64,000 bases of DNA from CAZUAQ01 sp964618455 (GTDB lineage Bacteria > Planctomycetota > Phycisphaerae > UBA1845 > PWPN01): positions 124,001 to 188,000 of the forward strand of contig CAZUAQ010000001.1 in assembly GCA_964618455.1 (NCBI GenBank), in the 5' to 3' direction. Of this stretch, positions 1 to 7,959 are shown one piece after another (the stretch's first letter is position 1; every line of letters starts with the position of its first letter). The position numbers were made by a program, and so were the translations under genes. Below the pieces are notes generated by a model, which was not told the origin of the DNA, made no database searches, and saw nothing but the letters and a program-made list of their open reading frames with translations.

Positions 1-125
1 GGATCGTCCTGTATGAGGGTGAACCTGTTCCTGGTAAAAGAGATTCACGCGATCGCAAGCGGGATCATTCATCCAGCATAGCGATTTCAGTATGCGGGGG
101 AAACGTGAAGGGCGCGCAAAGACGC

Positions 126-169
126 AAAAGATAAGAAACCGGCGGATGCCCGTTGGGGACATCCGCCGG
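126..169 (-). terminator. Rho-independent terminator of the first giant secreted-protein gene
   Basis: Read on the minus strand, a 10-bp GC-rich stem (CCGGCGGATG / CATCCGCCGG, 139-148 and 160-169) with an 11-nt loop is followed by a T-rich run (positions 138-126). It lies about 65 nt past the stop codon at 233. The same stem recurs at 4038-4068, and in a variant form at 7920-7947. Confidence 0.75.
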
Positions 170-1293
170 TGGTGGTTTGAAGATCAACCGACGTCGATCA
201 AAGGCGTCGGTATGGCTTGGAAAGGACGAACATCAATCGTCGCAGGCGGGATCGGCCGGCACGTCCGGACCGCTGGAGCATCCCGCGAACGCGGCGAAGT
301 CGCCCTGGTCCACGTCGCCGTCCGGTCCATCCACGCCATCCCGATCGAAGCACTGACAGTACTCGAACCCTGCGCCCGTCGGGTAGGCGTTGCCGCTTCC
401 CGAACTGCAGAGCTGGAAGAGGGCGAAGTCGACGCCGTCGACGTCGCCATCGGCATCCGCATCGGCGAAGGGATCATTGCAGATCGAGAACTCGAAGGTC
501 ATCGAGTCTGCGTGGACGGCGGCAGGCGATCCATTGACCGTGTCGACCAGCTCCCACACGATCGTGATGACCTCGCTGAGGGCGAAGCCTTCGACGCTGG
601 AGAAGCACCAGTCGTTGCCCTCCGGTACCGACGTGCTCGCGATCAGCGTGCCGTCGGGTCCGTAGCCGTCGACCAGCTTGATGTTGACGTTGCCCACGCC
701 GCCCCAGCTGAACCAGCCGCCGAAGACGACACCGGCGCTGGCGTCCACCTTCAGGGCCTGCCAGGCCACTTCGTCCTCGCCTTCACCCGTGGACATGCTG
801 GCGTAGTGACCGCCGTCGCAGCCCGTCGTCGCCTCGGGGCAAGCGCAGCTCAGCAGCGGGCACTCAAGCGGGAACTGCACCACGCCTTCGCGAATCAGCT
901 CGTCCGAGAAGTTCCAGTAGCTGACCGGCTCGAGGTTCGGGATACGCGGATCTTGGGGATCCTCGGAACCGCAGAAGAGCGGCGCGACGGGTTCTTCAAA
1001 GCCCGGGTTGGCGATGGTCGTCGGGGCACTGACAAAGCCTTCGATCAGGCTGTCGATACACCCGTTGCTTCGGACGATGACATCGAAGGCCACCGCTCCC
1101 GGAGCGGGAAGATCGCTGACCTCACAGGTCAGCGTGGTGTCGTTGACCACGAGAACGTTGGTGCCGAAGATCGTCTGGCCCTGGGTGGCGAAGATGACCT
1201 CGGGCGATGCGCCGGAGAACCCGGAGCCGGTGATCGTCAGCAGGATCGGGCCGACCGTCGCGTTGTCCACGGCGGGAGGATCGATGCCGGTCA
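136..1293. repeat. Copy 1 of a 1,158-bp near-identical direct repeat
   Basis: This block matches 4035-5192 base for base at a constant offset of 3,899 apart from two substitutions that I could find, at 188/4087 and 204/4103. Both lie in the short non-coding stretch between the stop codon and the terminator. The coding part (233-1293) appears identical, including third codon positions, whereas the two genes diverge clearly just above 1293. The repeat spans the terminator, the dockerin-like module, the last carbohydrate-binding-like module and most of a TIG-like domain. Confidence 0.93.
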
Positions 1294-3790
1294 GCGTGAT
1301 CGGCTGCGTGCACTCCTCCAGGATCAGACCGTCGGCATGGGCTACGTGAGGCGCTTCATCGCCGACACCCGACACTTCCCACGCGGCGGTCATGATGCCA
1401 CTGGAGGCCACGCCTTCGACATAACCGAAAGTCCAATCCACAATTGCGTTCGCCTCTCCAGCGAGTACTTCGACACTCGCGCCCGGCATCGCGGCGGCGG
1501 TACTGTCTCCGTCAAGGAGTTCGAGGGTCACGGAGTTCGCCGCATTCCCCTCGGACCGGTGGCTGAAGAAGCCGCTGAGCGTATAGGTGCTGCTCGGACT
1601 GGAGGTCACCGTCTGGTAGAACTGGGCCGCTCCCGAATCCTCGTAGGACAGGGTACTGTGATAGTGAATACCCAGGCTCGGATCCGGGCACGACGGGAAA
1701 TCGAGCGTTTGCCACTGGTCATCCCGGAACTGCAGAATCGGATCGCTTCGCGACATGTAGCCGTTCCAGAAGCGCGCCTGCCAGTCGCTGGCGGGTGTGA
1801 ACGTCTCCACGCGCCCACCTTCGCAGTCCTGGAAGGATGCCGGCAACTCGAAGCTGCCGTTGATGAGATTGGGGCCGGTCTGAGCGACCACGAATCCTTC
1901 ACGCCAGACAATGGGATCATGTGTTCCCACTTCGACGATGATGTTGCGATAGCCGGTCGGCGCATCGGTGAGATCGAACGTGGCTGTCGCCTGCGTCCCG
2001 CTCGCATTCACGCTCCCGGCGGCAAGGGGTGCCTTGACGATGTAGCCGGTGACATCCTCTCCGCCGATATCACCATTGGAACCATTGATATCCTCGACCA
2101 GGGTAATGACGTAATCGCTGTCCTTGGCGGCGATGTCGTACTCGCCCAGGATCACACCGGGGCCACCGGTCAAGACGACCTTGTCGCCCGGGCTGTACTC
2201 GTAACGAGCGAAAGACGCGTTATCTTCCTCAACGAGCTTCCTGCCGACATCTGCCCAGCTCATGTAGTCGAGCAGAATGTCCGGCCCGCGAAGCGTCACG
2301 GAGGTTTGCCCATTGGCCAGGTTGACGCCGGTCAAGGTGATCGCGGCATTGGTATCACCCGTGGCGGCGAAGTTCGGCGTGCTCATACCGGTAATGCTCG
2401 GAGGAGAAGGATGGTCATCGTCGATCCGCAGCAGCACGCGATCCACGTGCAGCGCCTTGGACGTCGTCGTGGGCTGCTCGCCGTAGAAGACCACCGTGAC
2501 CTCCGTCGTTCCAGAGGGGAAGACACCGCTCACCGCAAAGTCGGTCCAGTCAAAACTGTTCGCGACGATCTGGCCGGGAGGGGTCTCGGCAATGATTGTG
2601 CCGTTCTCGTCTCCCGAGCGGAGCTGCGCGCCGTAAGTCATGGGGAAGTGATCCGCGTTCGCCGCCCAGAGTCCCGTCAGCGTAAGCGTGGTATCCTGGT
2701 TGAAGTCCACGTATACACTCTGCCACATCTTGTGAACGCCATCGTTCTCAGACCACTGGAGCGAGCCGTACTCGTTGTCGTAGTTACCGCTGTTGGACTC
2801 CGAGGGGCCCGTCGCAAAGGGGTAAATGCGCGGGGTGATCTGTCTGTTCACGTTGCCCTTCTTCACCCCGTCCGTGTCGGGATAGGAATTTGTCCTTCGC
2901 CAGTAAGGGCTGAGCTCCGCGCCACCGCTGTTCCATTGAAGATTGAGCTGAAAACCCGTCGCGTGCAGACGGAACGTCTGATCGTCAAGCAGGTTGGCCA
3001 CCAGCGTGACCGCCTTGTCGAGCACGATGCCTCCATTGACTTCGAGATCGTATTCCCCGAGCGTGGGGAACGTGGGGGGGCTGCCGGATCCGGCCGCAAG
3101 TGAATTGAATCGCACGGTAGCCGCATTCTCATCCTTGTCGACAACAAGGCCGTCGTACACTTCTGAGGTCTGAACGTCGTGCCGCAGCTTCACACTGGTC
3201 GCGTCGACGAGGGACGTAAGATTGGAGCCCTGCAACTGCACGTAGACCGGCGCCGTGTCCGTGTTGTTCGTAGTGAAGTTGGAGACGCTGAAGTCACCGC
3301 CCGGGTCGGCGGCCTCGATCAGATTCGGACCATTGGGCGGGCCGCTGGTCAGCCGCCACTCCTCATCGTACTTCCAGACCAGCAGAATCCAGCCGTTGCC
3401 GATACCGATATCGGCATAGTAGTACTGCGCCCAGACCGGAGCCGTCGGATCCGAATTGATCTGATTCTCCAGCGTGATGAACGCATCGAAGATCTCAGCC
3501 GTGGGAGGGGCGACCTCGATCGCACCGGGGATGTTTACTCCGCCACTCGTGTTGAATTCATAGGTGCGCGATCCTCTCCCGTAGAGGTCGTCAGAGATGG
3601 TGATCGCGAGTCCATCGGCGATTTGTCTCCCGTCGCCGAAGCTGCCGCTCAAGTTGATTCTTGCCACGGGGCGGCTCAGGGATTGCCCCAACAGCGGCGG
3701 ATCCACCGAAGTGACCGTCTGCGCATTCACGGGGAATGCACAAACCGTCAACACAAAGGAAATCGTCAACCCACTCCATACGCTTCTCAT
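233..3790 (-). CDS. Giant secreted modular protein 1 (TIG-like, carbohydrate-binding-like, dockerin-like)
   Basis: Predicted 1,185-residue exported protein of unknown function. The start at 3790 is chosen because AGGAG lies 6 nt upstream and the product opens with a signal peptide (MRSVWSGL...VNAQ); the frame stays open to 4018 but adds a peptide with no signal character. Modules in order: an N-terminal beta-rich region (about 30-460), a TIG/IPT-like domain (about 463-560, SPPSITGM), a CBM4/9-like jelly-roll module (about 637-820, NGSFELP), a second TIG-like domain (about 824-920, GSGFSG), another jelly-roll module (about 924-1100, NPGFEEP), and a Ca-binding dockerin-like tail (1107-1185, two DGDVDxxDF loops with paired cysteines, ending PADPACDD). 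It is the last of three tandem paralogues. The architecture suggests a surface or matrix protein binding polysaccharide, which is inference. Its 3' third is identical to that of the next gene. Confidence 0.85.
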   Translation of the reverse strand: MRSVWSGLTISFVLTVCAFPVNAQTVTSVDPPLLGQSLSRPVARINLSGSFGDGRQIADGLAITISDDLYGRGSRTYEFNTSGGVNIPGAIEVAPPTAEIFDAFITLENQINSDPTAPVWAQYYYADIGIGNGWILLVWKYDEEWRLTSGPPNGPNLIEAADPGGDFSVSNFTTNNTDTAPVYVQLQGSNLTSLVDATSVKLRHDVQTSEVYDGLVVDKDENAATVRFNSLAAGSGSPPTFPTLGEYDLEVNGGIVLDKAVTLVANLLDDQTFRLHATGFQLNLQWNSGGAELSPYWRRTNSYPDTDGVKKGNVNRQITPRIYPFATGPSESNSGNYDNEYGSLQWSENDGVHKMWQSVYVDFNQDTTLTLTGLWAANADHFPMTYGAQLRSGDENGTIIAETPPGQIVANSFDWTDFAVSGVFPSGTTEVTVVFYGEQPTTTSKALHVDRVLLRIDDDHPSPPSITGMSTPNFAATGDTNAAITLTGVNLANGQTSVTLRGPDILLDYMSWADVGRKLVEEDNASFARYEYSPGDKVVLTGGPGVILGEYDIAAKDSDYVITLVEDINGSNGDIGGEDVTGYIVKAPLAAGSVNASGTQATATFDLTDAPTGYRNIIVEVGTHDPIVWREGFVVAQTGPNLINGSFELPASFQDCEGGRVETFTPASDWQARFWNGYMSRSDPILQFRDDQWQTLDFPSCPDPSLGIHYHSTLSYEDSGAAQFYQTVTSSPSSTYTLSGFFSHRSEGNAANSVTLELLDGDSTAAAMPGASVEVLAGEANAIVDWTFGYVEGVASSGIMTAAWEVSGVGDEAPHVAHADGLILEECTQPITLTGIDPPAVDNATVGPILLTITGSGFSGASPEVIFATQGQTIFGTNVLVVNDTTLTCEVSDLPAPGAVAFDVIVRSNGCIDSLIEGFVSAPTTIANPGFEEPVAPLFCGSEDPQDPRIPNLEPVSYWNFSDELIREGVVQFPLECPLLSCACPEATTGCDGGHYASMSTGEGEDEVAWQALKVDASAGVVFGGWFSWGGVGNVNIKLVDGYGPDGTLIASTSVPEGNDWCFSSVEGFALSEVITIVWELVDTVNGSPAAVHADSMTFEFSICNDPFADADADGDVDGVDFALFQLCSSGSGNAYPTGAGFEYCQCFDRDGVDGPDGDVDQGDFAAFAGCSSGPDVPADPACDD

Positions 3791-4131
3791 AATGTGCTCC
3801 TGAATAGAAAAAAAGCCAATGCATCCATGGGATGATGCACGATCGGCGTGAGGGAACTCCGCGGAATTTCCACCATCGTATCCGTAGCATATTAAGGATT
3901 CAATTGGCGAAATATAAGGAATGATTAGATAAGGGATTTCGTTCCCCAGAATTCTTACTCTTGATGTCATACCCGATGGTTGAGGCGCTAAGCTTTCGGT
4001 CCACGCTGTAAGCTGCAAGACACCAAGATTAAAAAAACCGGCGGATGCCCGTTGGGGACATCCGCCGGTGGTGGTTTGAAGATCAATCGACGTCGATCAA
4101 AGTCGTCGGTATGGCTTGGAAAGGACGAACA
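3791..4131. other. Intergenic region between giant genes 1 and 2
   Basis: About 340 nt holding the minus-strand leader of gene 1 (AGGAG at 3797-3801) and, at its other end, the terminator of gene 2 with the first bases of repeat copy 2. The part near 3890-3960 is noticeably AT-rich and probably contains the gene 1 promoter, but I cannot assign -35/-10 boxes with confidence. No small gene is evident. Confidence 0.6.
4031..4068 (-). terminator. Rho-independent terminator of giant gene 2
   Basis: This is the same 10-bp stem as at 139-169 (4038-4047 with 4059-4068 on the plus strand). On the minus strand it is followed by seven consecutive T residues (plus-strand A run 4031-4037), so it is the strongest of the three related terminators. 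It is 64 nt past the stop codon at 4132. Confidence 0.85.
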
Positions 4132-5192
4132 TCAATCGTCGCAGGCGGGATCGGCCGGCACGTCCGGACCGCTGGAGCATCCCGCGAACGCGGCGAAGTC
4201 GCCCTGGTCCACGTCGCCGTCCGGTCCATCCACGCCATCCCGATCGAAGCACTGACAGTACTCGAACCCTGCGCCCGTCGGGTAGGCGTTGCCGCTTCCC
4301 GAACTGCAGAGCTGGAAGAGGGCGAAGTCGACGCCGTCGACGTCGCCATCGGCATCCGCATCGGCGAAGGGATCATTGCAGATCGAGAACTCGAAGGTCA
4401 TCGAGTCTGCGTGGACGGCGGCAGGCGATCCATTGACCGTGTCGACCAGCTCCCACACGATCGTGATGACCTCGCTGAGGGCGAAGCCTTCGACGCTGGA
4501 GAAGCACCAGTCGTTGCCCTCCGGTACCGACGTGCTCGCGATCAGCGTGCCGTCGGGTCCGTAGCCGTCGACCAGCTTGATGTTGACGTTGCCCACGCCG
4601 CCCCAGCTGAACCAGCCGCCGAAGACGACACCGGCGCTGGCGTCCACCTTCAGGGCCTGCCAGGCCACTTCGTCCTCGCCTTCACCCGTGGACATGCTGG
4701 CGTAGTGACCGCCGTCGCAGCCCGTCGTCGCCTCGGGGCAAGCGCAGCTCAGCAGCGGGCACTCAAGCGGGAACTGCACCACGCCTTCGCGAATCAGCTC
4801 GTCCGAGAAGTTCCAGTAGCTGACCGGCTCGAGGTTCGGGATACGCGGATCTTGGGGATCCTCGGAACCGCAGAAGAGCGGCGCGACGGGTTCTTCAAAG
4901 CCCGGGTTGGCGATGGTCGTCGGGGCACTGACAAAGCCTTCGATCAGGCTGTCGATACACCCGTTGCTTCGGACGATGACATCGAAGGCCACCGCTCCCG
5001 GAGCGGGAAGATCGCTGACCTCACAGGTCAGCGTGGTGTCGTTGACCACGAGAACGTTGGTGCCGAAGATCGTCTGGCCCTGGGTGGCGAAGATGACCTC
5101 GGGCGATGCGCCGGAGAACCCGGAGCCGGTGATCGTCAGCAGGATCGGGCCGACCGTCGCGTTGTCCACGGCGGGAGGATCGATGCCGGTCA
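4035..5192. repeat. Copy 2 of the 1,158-bp near-identical direct repeat
   Basis: Partner of 136-1293, in the same orientation and 3,899 bp away. It encodes the C-terminal portion of giant protein 2. Identity stops around 5193, where the reading frame continues but nucleotide changes become frequent, so the repeat border falls inside a TIG-like domain rather than at a gene boundary. Confidence 0.93.
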
Positions 5193-7719
5193 ACGTGATC
5201 GGCTGGGTGCACTCCTCCAGGATCAGACCGTCGGCGTAGGCCGTGTGAGGGGCGCTGTTACCCTTGCCCTGAACCTCCCAGGAGGCAGTCATGGTGTCGG
5301 CCGAGGAAATGCCCTCGACCCAGGCAAAGGTCCAATCGGTACCACCGTTCACCGCCTCGCTGAGAACCTCGACACTGGCACCCGGCATGGGGGCGGCCGA
5401 ACTGTCGCCATCGAGCAGCTTGAGAGTCACGCTGTTCGACGCCCCGCCTTCCGATCGGTTGGCGAAGAAGCCGCTGAGCGTATAGGTGCTGCTCGGCGTG
5501 GAGGTCACCGTCTGGTAGAACTGCGCAGTTCCGCTCGTGGTCTGGGTCGACGTACTGTGGTAGTGAATACCCAACGCCGGATCGGGACACGAGGGGAAAT
5601 CGTCCGCACCCCACTGGTCGTCACGATACTGCAGAATGGGATTGGGCCCGGACATGTAGCCGCCCCAGAAGCGCGCTTTCCAGTCGCTGGCGGGCGTGAA
5701 CGTCTCCACGCGGGACGCGACGCAGTCCTGGAAGGATTCCGGCAGTTCGAAGCTGCCGTTGGCCAGGTTGGGGCCGGCGCCGACGACGTTGAACCCTTCA
5801 CGCCAGACGATGGGATCATGCGTGCCCACCTCGACGATGATATTGCGATAGCCGGTCGGCGCATCGGTGAGATCGAACGTCGCCGTCGCCTGCGCGCCGC
5901 TGGCGGCCACACTGCCGGCCACGATGGGCGCCTTGACGATGTAACCGGTAACGGCCTCTCCGATATCGCCGTCACCGCCGTTGATGTCATCGACCAGCGT
6001 GATGACCTGGTCATTGTCCTTGGCGGCAATCTCGTACGCACCCAGGATCACGCCCGGGCCGCTGGTCAGCACGACCGTGTCGCCGGTTCCGAACTCGTAG
6101 GCAGCGAAGGAGTCATCGTCGTCATCGACGAGCTTCCTGCCGACGTCGGCCCACTCCATGCGATCGCCCAGCGCGATATCGGGTGCGCGAAGTGTGACCG
6201 AGGTCTGCCCGTTGGTCAGATTCGTCCCGGTCAATGTGATCGTCGCGCCCGTATCACCGGTCTCCGCATAGGCGGGGGTGGTCATGCCCGTGATGCTCGG
6301 GGGAGTCGGATGATCGTTGTCCACCTGCAAGATCAGATTGTCGACATGGATCGCTTTCTCATTCGTGGTCGGGCTGTCGCCGTAGATGACGACCGTGACT
6401 TCCGTGGTGCCGTTCGGATAGACGCCACTGACCGAGAAGTCGGTCCAGTTGAACGGGGTGATGACCTTCTGGCCGGGAGGGGTCTCGGCAATGATCGTGC
6501 CGTTCTCGTCGCCCGCACGGAGCTGAGCACCGAATTCCATGCCCAACTGATCCGCGCCGGCCGCCCAGAGACCGGTGAGCTTCAGCGTGGTATCGCTGGT
6601 GAAATCCACGTAGTTGGTCTGCCAGAGCTTGTGGATACCATCATCCGTGGACCACGTGAGCCCGGCGTACTCGTTATCAGGATTCACAGTGTTATCCGCG
6701 GCCGGGCCGGTCGGAAAGGGGTAAAGCCTCGGGCAGAGCTGCTGATTGACCGATCCCTTCTCGATGCCATCCGTATCGGGATAGGGCAGGGCCAGCCAGT
6801 GAACACCCAGGAGCCCGTTCTCGAAATTCCAATTGTAGTTGATGGAGGTTCCGGTGGCATGAACGCGGAAGGTCGCATCGTCGAGCAGGTTGTCGACAAC
6901 GGTGACCGCTTTGTCGATGACAATCTCAAATGTTCCGTCGACCGGGTTGTTGGTGTCGACAAGGAGATCATACTCGCCCACGCTCGGGAACGTCGGAGGG
7001 CTGCCCGTCCCCGTCTGGAACGCGCTGAAGGCGACCGTCGCCGCGTTGGCATCCTTGACGCGGATAGCGCCGTTGTAGACCTCCGACGTGAAGACATCGT
7101 GCCGCAGCTTGACCGCGCCGCCGTTGTTCAGGGTAGTCAGGCCGGTTCCCTGCAGTTGCAGGTAGTACCGGGCGGTGTCGAAGCTGTTGCTCAGGAAGTT
7201 GCGGAAGTTGCTCGGAGCGTCGGCGATGTTGGTGACCGCCGTGGAGTCGCCGGTTTCCGTGACGATGAGTCCGGTGGGGGGCGTTGACGGCCCGCTGAGA
7301 CCCCACTCGTTCTCAAACTTCCAGATCAGCAGGAACCAGCCGAAGTCCGTATAGAATTTCGAATAGAACGGCACACTCGGATCGGCATTGATCTGATCTC
7401 TCAGCGCGAGAAAGGCTTCATAAGAGTCCGACGACGGGGGATTCACCGCCATGGCGCTCCCGTTGTTGAGTCCGCCGCCCGTGTCAAATTCGTAGATCCA
7501 GGACCCCTGGTGCGCGGCATCGAAAGAATCGTTGGAGATCGTGAGCGTCAGGCCGTCGGCGATATTCGAGCCGCTGCTGATGTTGATTCGAACACTCGCG
7601 CGGGGAATCGATTGCCCGAGAATCGATGGTTCCACCGTGGATACCGTCTGCGCATTCGCCGAGAACACGCCAAAAGTCAAGAGCAAAAAGGATGTCAACC
7701 CAATCCATGCGCCTCTCAT
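4132..7719 (-). CDS. Giant secreted modular protein 2 (paralogue of protein 1)
   Basis: Predicted 1,195-residue exported protein. A perfect AGGAGG (7725-7730) lies 5 nt before the ATG, and the N-terminus is a classic signal peptide (MRGAWIGLTSFLLL...ANAQ). Module order follows protein 1: N-terminal beta region, TIG-like at about 470, jelly-roll module at about 646, second TIG-like at about 834, jelly-roll at about 934, dockerin-like tail from about 1116. Outside the shared repeat the two proteins are clearly related but differ at many positions, including the linkers. Inside the repeat they are identical to the last residue. It is transcribed in the same direction as proteins 1 and 3 but has its own terminator and leader, so each gene may be a separate unit. 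Function is unknown; binding of extracellular carbohydrate or Ca-dependent matrix assembly is inference. Confidence 0.87.
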   Translation of the reverse strand: MRGAWIGLTSFLLLTFGVFSANAQTVSTVEPSILGQSIPRASVRINISSGSNIADGLTLTISNDSFDAAHQGSWIYEFDTGGGLNNGSAMAVNPPSSDSYEAFLALRDQINADPSVPFYSKFYTDFGWFLLIWKFENEWGLSGPSTPPTGLIVTETGDSTAVTNIADAPSNFRNFLSNSFDTARYYLQLQGTGLTTLNNGGAVKLRHDVFTSEVYNGAIRVKDANAATVAFSAFQTGTGSPPTFPSVGEYDLLVDTNNPVDGTFEIVIDKAVTVVDNLLDDATFRVHATGTSINYNWNFENGLLGVHWLALPYPDTDGIEKGSVNQQLCPRLYPFPTGPAADNTVNPDNEYAGLTWSTDDGIHKLWQTNYVDFTSDTTLKLTGLWAAGADQLGMEFGAQLRAGDENGTIIAETPPGQKVITPFNWTDFSVSGVYPNGTTEVTVVIYGDSPTTNEKAIHVDNLILQVDNDHPTPPSITGMTTPAYAETGDTGATITLTGTNLTNGQTSVTLRAPDIALGDRMEWADVGRKLVDDDDDSFAAYEFGTGDTVVLTSGPGVILGAYEIAAKDNDQVITLVDDINGGDGDIGEAVTGYIVKAPIVAGSVAASGAQATATFDLTDAPTGYRNIIVEVGTHDPIVWREGFNVVGAGPNLANGSFELPESFQDCVASRVETFTPASDWKARFWGGYMSGPNPILQYRDDQWGADDFPSCPDPALGIHYHSTSTQTTSGTAQFYQTVTSTPSSTYTLSGFFANRSEGGASNSVTLKLLDGDSSAAPMPGASVEVLSEAVNGGTDWTFAWVEGISSADTMTASWEVQGKGNSAPHTAYADGLILEECTQPITLTGIDPPAVDNATVGPILLTITGSGFSGASPEVIFATQGQTIFGTNVLVVNDTTLTCEVSDLPAPGAVAFDVIVRSNGCIDSLIEGFVSAPTTIANPGFEEPVAPLFCGSEDPQDPRIPNLEPVSYWNFSDELIREGVVQFPLECPLLSCACPEATTGCDGGHYASMSTGEGEDEVAWQALKVDASAGVVFGGWFSWGGVGNVNIKLVDGYGPDGTLIASTSVPEGNDWCFSSVEGFALSEVITIVWELVDTVNGSPAAVHADSMTFEFSICNDPFADADADGDVDGVDFALFQLCSSGSGNAYPTGAGFEYCQCFDRDGVDGPDGDVDQGDFAAFAGCSSGPDVPADPACDD

Positions 7720-7910
7720 ACTGTCCTCCTTATGAGGGAAAAGGGGGAGTTCCTGCTTGCCGCTGAAACTACAAGGGAAGGCGGCAGGATTACCCAGTTC
7801 GTTTTGCCATTAAAGTGTTTATCCCAGAACGACCGGCCCTTGAAGGCCAGGAGCCAACGTCCCGGGTGTATTCGTCGGATGCCGGAACATCTCTGAGTTC
7901 GAACTCCGCG

Positions 7911-7947
7911 TAAAGCAAACCGGCGGATGCCCGAAGGCATCCGCCGG
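7911..7947 (-). terminator. Rho-independent terminator of giant gene 3 with a TTCG tetraloop
   Basis: On the minus strand a perfect 12-bp stem (CCGGCGGATGCC / GGCATCCGCCGG) is closed by a TTCG tetraloop and followed by TTTGCTTTA. It sits 12 nt past the stop codon of the gene ending at 7960. It shares its stem with the other two terminators but has a compact loop. Confidence 0.85.
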
Positions 7948-7959
7948 TGTCATTCGTGG

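Noticed and set aside
136..5192. Transposon or insertion sequence as cause of the direct repeat
   Set aside because: No terminal inverted repeats, transposase or target duplications are seen at the borders, and the repeat keeps the reading frame and gene orientation. Gene conversion is the simpler reading.
7880..7910. tRNA-like GTTCGAACTC segment
   Set aside because: GAGTTCGAACTC is only a short palindrome; no acceptor or anticodon stems can be formed around it.
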